Below, in pieces: positions 58,806 to 64,000 of a DNA stretch of 64,000 bases. A program made the position numbers and the translations under genes. Location: positions 8,727 to 72,726 of the forward strand of contig CAUGGC010000008.1 in assembly GCA_959599095.1 (NCBI GenBank), in the 5' to 3' direction. This stretch comes from an uncultured Collinsella sp. (GTDB taxonomy: Bacteria; Actinomycetota; Coriobacteriia; Coriobacteriales; Coriobacteriaceae). The notes beneath the pieces were generated by a model. That model did not search any database and was not told where the DNA came from. It saw nothing but the letters and a program-made list of their open reading frames with translations. Every line of letters begins with the position of its first letter. Position 1 is the first letter of the stretch.

Positions 58806-60983
58806 TTAGGGGAGGAGCTTCATGGCGGCGTCGTGGGCGGTGTGCTCGTAGGTGTCGTCGAGGGGCTTGAGCGGCAGCAGGGCTGTGGCCTGCGCATCGC
58901 CGCGGCGCTCGAGGGCGTGGGTAATGAGCCAGTCGGCGAGCTCGGGGTTCTTGGGCAGTGCCGGTCCGTGTAGATACGTGCCGATGACGCCCTTGTAGAT
59001 CAGTCCCTCAAAGCCATCATCGCCGTTGTTTCCGGTACCCGTGACGACGGACGTTCCGAGCGGCGTGGCATCTGCGTCGAGCAGAGTGCGGCCGCCGTGG
59101 TTCTCGAATCCCACAAAGGGCTCAGGTGCCAGGTCGGTTTTGACGGCTACGTTGCCGATCAGGCGATCGGAGCCGCGCACGGTCTCGGCGGCAATGACGC
59201 CCAGGCCCTCGATGCGATCCTCGCCCATATAGTACGAACGGCCGAGCAGCTGATAGCTGCCGCAGATGGCAAGCAGCGAGCCGCCATCCTCAACATAGGC
59301 CGCGACCTTATCTTTTTGGGCGAGCAGCTCGTGTGCCACGGCTAGCTGGTCGCGGTCGGAGCCGCCACCCATCATGACGATATCGGCATCGGCCAAATCA
59401 AGCGTTTCGCCCATACGGACCTCGTCTACACGCACGGGAATGCCACGCCAGGCGCAGCGGCGTTCGAGCGCGATAACATTGCCGCCGTCACCGTAGAGGT
59501 TAAGGGCATCGGGGTACAGATAGACGATGCGCAGCGGGCGCGAAAGCTCGACCGGCGCGATGCCGACAGGAAGAGCGCTGCCGTCGGCACGGGCTACGGC
59601 GCGCCCGGCAACAGCGTCGGCGGTGGTGCCCTTCAGCTCGTCGAGTTCTTTGACCAGCGGCGGGAAGGCCGTGTAGTTGGCGACGGCGTAGAAGGTGTCA
59701 TCGGCGGCCTCGTCTGCCACGGCGCCAATTGCCTGCGCGACGTCCGAGATAATCGCGGCATCGATGCCGGCGTACTTGAGGCGCGCCTGCATGTCGTGTG
59801 CGCGCGTGCCGCCGGCAAAGGCGACAAGTCCCGGCGTGTCGGCGATGCGCTCAAAGTCGACGTCGTAGATCCACGAGACATCGTGGCCGTCGGCGTCATT
59901 GTCGTTCAGGAAGAAGGCGCAGAGCCTGCCACCTGCCGTTTTAATGGACTGAATCTGACGATCGAAGCCCACGGGATTCTTGGCCAGGTTTGCCTCGACG
60001 GCGCGGCCGGCAATGTTCCAGCGGCCCATGCGTCCGCCGGCTGGCACGTAGACATTAAGCGTGGGCTGCAGGTGCGCCGCGTCCACGCCCAGCTCGTGCG
60101 CCGCAAAGAAGGCGGCGGCGACGTTATAGACCATGTACAGGCCGTTGTAGCGCGTGGCGATGTGCACGGCGGGCGCGTTGGCCTCGGGTCCAAAGGCCAG
60201 GTCAAAGCCGTAGCCGTCGCAGCCGAGCTCCACGCCCGTCACGCGACGGACAAGCGCAGGGCGGGCCCAGCCGCACGAGGGGCAATGGTAGGCGCCGAGC
60301 TGGCCGTATTGCACGTAGTCATACTCCAGCGGCGCGTTGCACTGTGAGCAAAAACGCGAGTCGCTAATACGGTCGGACTCGGTGTTGGTGGCGCCGTCGA
60401 TGCCAAAGGCAATGCTCGCGTTGGGAACGCGCGCGGCAATCGAGGCGCACAGCGGATCGTCGGCGTTGTAGATGAGCGTCGTTGCCGGCGAAAGCTCCAA
60501 CGCGTGGGCGATGACCTCCTGGGTGTGATCGATCTCGCCATAGCGATCTAGCTGGTCGCGGAACAGGTTGAGCAGCACAAAGTACGTCGGCTTGAGCTTG
60601 GGCAGGACGCGCACGGTGTAGAGCTCATCGCATTCAAAAACGCCCACGCGCTTGCCGCTGTCAGTGTGTTTAAGGCCACTGCGGGCCTCGAGCAGAGCAC
60701 CCACCACACCAGGCTCCATATTGTTGCCGGCACGGTTGCACACCACGGTAGCACCGCTGGCAGCAACGGCGTCGGCGATGAGGTTGGAGGTGGTGGTCTT
60801 ACCGTTGGTGCCGGTGATTACCACGCTGCGGTCGACAAGGCCCGCGAGGTCGCGTAGCAGCTCGGGGTCGATCTTCATGGCGATGCGGCCGGGGAGTACG
60901 CCGCCCTGGCGCTTAAGGACGGAGCGCAGCCCCCAGCGGGCGATATCGCTCGAGGTGCAGGCGAGAGATGAGCGGAAGTTCAT
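58806..60983 (-). CDS. MurT-GatD fusion (lipid II isoglutaminyl synthase)
   Basis: 725 residues. Residues about 15-465 are MurT: a Mur-ligase ATP loop GTNGKTTTSNL and a four-cysteine zinc ribbon (CSQC...CPSC near 210-240) typical of MurT. Residues about 495-720 are GatD, a class I glutaminase with the nucleophile Cys in AICGSYQLLG and the His in YLHGP. Together they amidate the D-glutamate of lipid II with ammonia from glutamine. Most Gram-positives have two separate genes. The start at 60983 is preceded by AACGG only, but 45 bases separate it from the upstream gene, so coupling is likely. Confidence 0.93.
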   Translation of the reverse strand: MNFRSSLACTSSDIARWGLRSVLKRQGGVLPGRIAMKIDPELLRDLAGLVDRSVVITGTNGKTTTSNLIADAVAASGATVVCNRAGNNMEPGVVGALLEARSGLKHTDSGKRVGVFECDELYTVRVLPKLKPTYFVLLNLFRDQLDRYGEIDHTQEVIAHALELSPATTLIYNADDPLCASIAARVPNASIAFGIDGATNTESDRISDSRFCSQCNAPLEYDYVQYGQLGAYHCPSCGWARPALVRRVTGVELGCDGYGFDLAFGPEANAPAVHIATRYNGLYMVYNVAAAFFAAHELGVDAAHLQPTLNVYVPAGGRMGRWNIAGRAVEANLAKNPVGFDRQIQSIKTAGGRLCAFFLNDNDADGHDVSWIYDVDFERIADTPGLVAFAGGTRAHDMQARLKYAGIDAAIISDVAQAIGAVADEAADDTFYAVANYTAFPPLVKELDELKGTTADAVAGRAVARADGSALPVGIAPVELSRPLRIVYLYPDALNLYGDGGNVIALERRCAWRGIPVRVDEVRMGETLDLADADIVMMGGGSDRDQLAVAHELLAQKDKVAAYVEDGGSLLAICGSYQLLGRSYYMGEDRIEGLGVIAAETVRGSDRLIGNVAVKTDLAPEPFVGFENHGGRTLLDADATPLGTSVVTGTGNNGDDGFEGLIYKGVIGTYLHGPALPKNPELADWLITHALERRGDAQATALLPLKPLDDTYEHTAHDAAMKLLP

Positions 60984-61028
60984 GAAGCCGTTCCTAACGT
61001 GAATGACATGGTCGGGTCGAGTGCGTCA

Positions 61029-62072
61029 CTAAAAACCGTAGCGGCGCGCAAATTCCTGGGCAAGCTGCGACACGTCTTCGCAGGCATTGGCCCAGGGGGC
61101 AAAGTCGGGAGTGTCCGAGATAATACCGTCCGCTTCCCAAACGGCCTGGTGCGAAAGATCCCAGGGATCGTGTGGCTCGGGCCGGCAGGGAAGGTACGGT
61201 GTCTGGTACATGGGGTTCAGTAAGAAGAACGCACCGCCCTCGCAACGGTTGGCAAACTCACGCAGCGCGCGTGTCGCCGGGCGCATCTTGTTTGTTTTGA
61301 ACAGCAGAATCGTGCGGGCGAGCAGATACCAAGGAGAGTTCTCGAGCGCGTCAGCCCCGATCTCTTCCTCGAGCTGGTGGGCCAGGGCAAAAAAGCCGTC
61401 CTGGTCTTCCAGGCGAGCGAGGGCGAGCAACACGGTGCCTGCGGCTCGGGTGGGGTAGCCTTCCGCCTTAAGGACGCGGCGGGCGTAGTTGGCGGCAGCA
61501 CGGTAGCGGGCGCTCGCCATGCACAGCTGCGAGATGGCCTCGAGCGTATGAAGCCACCCGATAAGAGCCGGCTCGCTTACGGTGAGATCGGCCGCTGTCA
61601 CGCCGTCTGCCAGCACCTTGTTGGCCCAGTAGTGCGGGGCTTCCATGTCGAACCCGGGTACGCTTTGCTGCAGGTAATCGGCCGTGGTCGCCTCGAGCTT
61701 CATCAGGTCGCCCAGGCAGGCGTCAACGGGCGTGTCGGCCAGGATGATGGCGAGCAGCTGGGCATCGAGGACATGCGCATCGACGCGGACGATCTTGAGC
61801 AGCTCATCACGCATATCGTCGAACAGGCGGTTGCGCGTCTGCTCGAACTCCTCGTCGCTGCCCATGTCCTCGATGCGATGGAGCTCGTCGAGCAGGTGGC
61901 GGTGGACGCCGGCATAGGACAGCAGCGCCTGGGCATGCTCGGTCTGCGCATACTTATGAGGGTTGACGTTCACGTCGTTATGGACAAGATCGCGCGCTGC
62001 ATCGGTGAGTTCGGGGTGCGACGCAACGTAGGCGCGCTCCAGGTAGGCGGGGACGTAGACGCTCGGATCCAT
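61029..62072 (-). CDS. Uncharacterised helical-repeat protein, paralogue B
   Basis: 347 residues, soluble and helical, with TPR-like helix pairs in the second half (ASARYRAAANYARRVLKAEG, then LLALARLEDQDGFFALAHQL). I do not recognise a named family. It shares plan and scattered identity with the protein just upstream (62072-63148): SGRYRM/SARYRA, LAMAKLE/LALARLE and a closing AxWxxxxD motif. Its ATG overlaps the upstream stop (TAATG). It precedes murT-gatD by 45 bases, hinting at a role tied to the cell envelope, but that is context only. Confidence 0.7.
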   Translation of the reverse strand: MDPSVYVPAYLERAYVASHPELTDAARDLVHNDVNVNPHKYAQTEHAQALLSYAGVHRHLLDELHRIEDMGSDEEFEQTRNRLFDDMRDELLKIVRVDAHVLDAQLLAIILADTPVDACLGDLMKLEATTADYLQQSVPGFDMEAPHYWANKVLADGVTAADLTVSEPALIGWLHTLEAISQLCMASARYRAAANYARRVLKAEGYPTRAAGTVLLALARLEDQDGFFALAHQLEEEIGADALENSPWYLLARTILLFKTNKMRPATRALREFANRCEGGAFFLLNPMYQTPYLPCRPEPHDPWDLSHQAVWEADGIISDTPDFAPWANACEDVSQLAQEFARRYGF

Positions 62073-63148
62073 TAGAGGTCTCCTCCCTTAAACGGCAGGC
62101 CCTGCTCGGCCGCGCGCAGGATGCGCTCGTCGATCTGGGAACGCACGATGTCGTTGGTGGCGACCCAGGCGGCAAAGCTGGCGTTGTCGGGGGCGCCCAG
62201 ACCCTCCTGCAGTACCGGCGTCGCTTCGGACAGCGCAAGGACGAGCTCGTCGGTGGAGCCAGCACCCACGTTGACGCGGGCATAGACGCCATCGGGAAAC
62301 TCGGTTTGGAAGTAGAGCGCCTCGGCTGCGTGCGGGCACGAACGCACAAGGATACGCAGGTAGTGTTCGGCACCCTCGTAGTCCAGCTCGCGCCAGGCAG
62401 CGCTCATCAGTGCGATGAGCGTCCACGGGTCCAAGTCACGCTCCGCATCTTTGGGGCGGCGGCGCAGCGGGGTATTCGCGAGATAGGGTACGGAGTGGGC
62501 AGAGCGAAATCGCTTGAGCTCCTCGGCGGGGTATTCGAGCTTTGCCATGGCGAGCATTGCGGTGTGGCGGACGCCGGCAGGATCGTTGGGGGCAAAGTCC
62601 AAGCTGCGATTCGCGGCTTCGAGCGACATGCGGTAGCGTCCGCTAATGAGCGCGCGCGATGCCAAGGCGGCAAGCCAGCGCAGGTAGGGGCGGCGCATAA
62701 GGTCGCCAGCGGCCTCGCGCTCGTAGGGGTCCTGCGCCGAGGCGATCTTGAGCGCCAGATCGTGCTCCACCTCGTCGCACTTGGACACCAGATACTGCAC
62801 GTATTCCTCGTTGGAGCTGGCGGTGAGGGCGGTCAGCATGCGCTGAGCGTCCCAGTTGGCCGGATCGAGCGCGGCTGCCTCGCGGAGCATGTTCTCGGCT
62901 GCGGCTTCTTCTTGCTCTGCCTGGGTATCGTCGGGGATAAAGGGAATGCGGTAGTCGACAGCCTCGACCACCTTGGCAATGAGGTGCCCGGCGCGGTCGC
63001 GGTCGTGCACGATGAGCGGTGCGGGGTTGCGGGTGAATTGTTCCATCAGACGCTCTACGGCGGCAGCGTCGGTGAGCGGGATATTGTCGCGGCGCAAGGC
63101 CTCAAGAACGAGGCGATGGCAATCCTCTTGAATGGGATCGAATGCCAT
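62072..63148 (-). CDS. Uncharacterised helical-repeat protein, paralogue A
   Basis: 358 residues, mostly helical, with TPR-like stretches (ENMLREAAALDPANWDAQRM and YRMSLEAANRSLDFAPNDPA) and no signal or membrane segments. It looks like a diverged duplicate of the next protein in the operon. Comparable tetratricopeptide pairs are a known form of regulator-like proteins in actinobacteria, but no function follows from the sequence. I start at the ATG at 63148 with AAAGGAGG before it; a longer frame from 63178 lacks a ribosome site. Confidence 0.7.
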   Translation of the reverse strand: MAFDPIQEDCHRLVLEALRRDNIPLTDAAAVERLMEQFTRNPAPLIVHDRDRAGHLIAKVVEAVDYRIPFIPDDTQAEQEEAAAENMLREAAALDPANWDAQRMLTALTASSNEEYVQYLVSKCDEVEHDLALKIASAQDPYEREAAGDLMRRPYLRWLAALASRALISGRYRMSLEAANRSLDFAPNDPAGVRHTAMLAMAKLEYPAEELKRFRSAHSVPYLANTPLRRRPKDAERDLDPWTLIALMSAAWRELDYEGAEHYLRILVRSCPHAAEALYFQTEFPDGVYARVNVGAGSTDELVLALSEATPVLQEGLGAPDNASFAAWVATNDIVRSQIDERILRAAEQGLPFKGGDL

Positions 63149-63648
63149 GGAGCCTCCTTTGCTGCGGTTAGGGTTCAAATATCTCTATATAAGGTTCTAG
63201 TTTACCCGCATGTGGCACACCGGGGGCGCCGCACTTGGACTTGCACCTTTGCACCACGAAGACGGATGTCGCACAAATGTCGGCACCTTGGACGACCGAG
63301 TGGTATCACGGTGCCGCAAACGGTCGATTTTTGGCGGCGAACGGTATACGTTTTGGAGCGCCGCGATACCGCCTGAGACATATGGCCAACCTTGATAAAA
63401 CGTTTGCCCAGCTTGGGACAATAACCGCAACGCAAGAGGTTCCAGGGATAGAAAAAACGTTTCATCATTGGCGGCTTTAGGTGAATAACTGACCAACCAG
63501 AACGGTAAAATAGTGTTTGTCTGAGCGTTGAGACGTTTAGACATCGCGCATTGTCATCGCCGGCAACGCGCAAACCGGTCCTAACGGAGCCAATTGGGTG
63601 CTCCGTTATATACGCAAGTCTAAGAGGGGCTTGTTTAGGAGGCACAGT
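63149..63648. other. Spacer between two divergent genes
   Basis: 500 bases without a convincing gene. TAACGGAGC and GCTCCGTTA (63582-63608) form a 9-bp hairpin 40 bases before the alcohol dehydrogenase start and may be a leader element. A promoter-like TATATAAGG is near 63184 and TAAAAT near 63506. No redox (Rex) operator was recognised. Confidence 0.4.
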
Positions 63649-64000
63649 ATGGGACGTTTTACCAATCCTCGCGATCTGTACTTTGGTGAGGGCGCTCGCC
63701 ACGAGGTGAAGAACCTCAAGGGCAAGAAGGCCATCATCGTTTCTGGCGGCAGCTCTATGCGCCGTGGCGGGTTCCTGCAGGACGTTGAGGCCGACCTCAA
63801 AGAGGGCGGCTTCGAGGTCAAGCTGTTCGAGGGCGTCGAGTCCGACCCGTCCATCGAGACGGTCATGAAGGGCGCCGAGGCCATGCGCGAGTTCGAGCCC
63901 GACTGGATTATCGCCATCGGCGGCGGCTCGCCCATCGATGCCGCTAAGGCCATGTGGGTCTTCTACGAGTATCCCGAGGAGTCCTTCGACAACATCATCC
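63649..64000 (+). CDS. Iron-containing alcohol dehydrogenase (3' truncated by window edge)
   Basis: The first 117 residues are present. The N-terminal dinucleotide fold is clear: PRDLYFGEGARHEV, then AIIVSGGSSMRRGG and the NAD-loop IAIGGGSPIDAAKAMW followed by YEYPE, as in group III Fe-type dehydrogenases related to butanol and AdhE-type enzymes. The metal-binding histidines lie beyond the edge. AGGAGG lies seven bases before the ATG. It probably reoxidises NADH in fermentation, an inference from the family. Confidence 0.9.
   Translation, partial: MGRFTNPRDLYFGEGARHEVKNLKGKKAIIVSGGSSMRRGGFLQDVEADLKEGGFEVKLFEGVESDPSIETVMKGAEAMREFEPDWIIAIGGGSPIDAAKAMWVFYEYPEESFDNII

Overview
The window reads as a chromosomal segment of a high-GC, gut-type actinobacterium of the class Coriobacteriia, most likely Collinsella or a close relative. 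This is inference from the actinobacterial-style orphan GlnR-like regulator, type III glutamine synthetase, sortase-assembled pili, and dispersed palindromes of the kinds 'CCACCACAAAGGGG...CCTTTGTGGTGG' and 'AAACCATCACAACATTCGACG...'. No phage, CRISPR array, complete insertion sequence or replication origin is visible. Both window edges cut genes: a GntR/FCD regulator on the left and an iron-type alcohol dehydrogenase on the right.

Layout. 1-2120: regulators (GntR, LacI) and a RelB-nucleotidyltransferase fusion. 2135-4266: a glutamine-synthetase-like protein whose active site looks degenerate, followed by a GlnR-like regulator. 4473-8611: HtrA protease and DNA ligase LigA, separated by a small element with terminal inverted repeats. 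8768-11469: a MATE exporter behind a MerR-type promoter, and an uncharacterised protein with a nuclease-like C-terminus lying between two 65-bp palindromes. 11705-14072: molybdenum cofactor genes (moaA, then a moaC-mobB fusion). 14459-16790: an MFS transporter and a HAD phosphatase. 17296-25683: a pilus locus with three sortase-anchored proteins and a class C sortase; the first gene carries a G9 tract. 25988-29489: gatCAB. 29493-34499: a long hairpin element, an AraC regulator and a divergent ABC exporter-fold pair. 34695-37034: a small protein plus a P-type metal ATPase. 37174-38039: a RelB-like/PIN toxin-antitoxin pair. 38772-39135: tmRNA, followed by scars and tandem repeats. 39690-44597: patatin, rplM-rpsI, glmM, a PTS IIA protein and nagB. 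45045-48044: a 999-residue STAND/BTAD regulator. 48114-51141: YhbY, a methyltransferase, a second copy of the long hairpin element, and a DUF711 protein. 51250-55478: a metF / activation protein / metH operon. 55905-57992: glnN. 58112-58705: inverted-repeat element, duplicated tRNA fragments and tRNA-Glu. 58806-63148: two related helical proteins and a MurT-GatD fusion.

Themes. Nitrogen: both glutamine synthetase family genes carry similar GlnR-box-like sequences 5' of the start, and the MurT-GatD enzyme consumes glutamine to amidate lipid II. Metal: the ABC pair and the P-type ATPase operon share a near-identical palindrome in their promoter regions, suggesting one metalloregulator. Surface: the pilus locus looks phase-variable and mosaic in base composition. 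Amino sugars: glmM, PTS IIA and nagB lie together.

Most promising novelties: (1) two long hairpins that share a conserved core, have unrelated but self-complementary arms, and lie in the same orientation just after a stop codon; (2) the pseudo-glutamine-synthetase/GlnR pair; (3) the shared metal-type operator; (4) the G9 contingency tract. All coordinates and motifs come from direct reading; no database search was possible.
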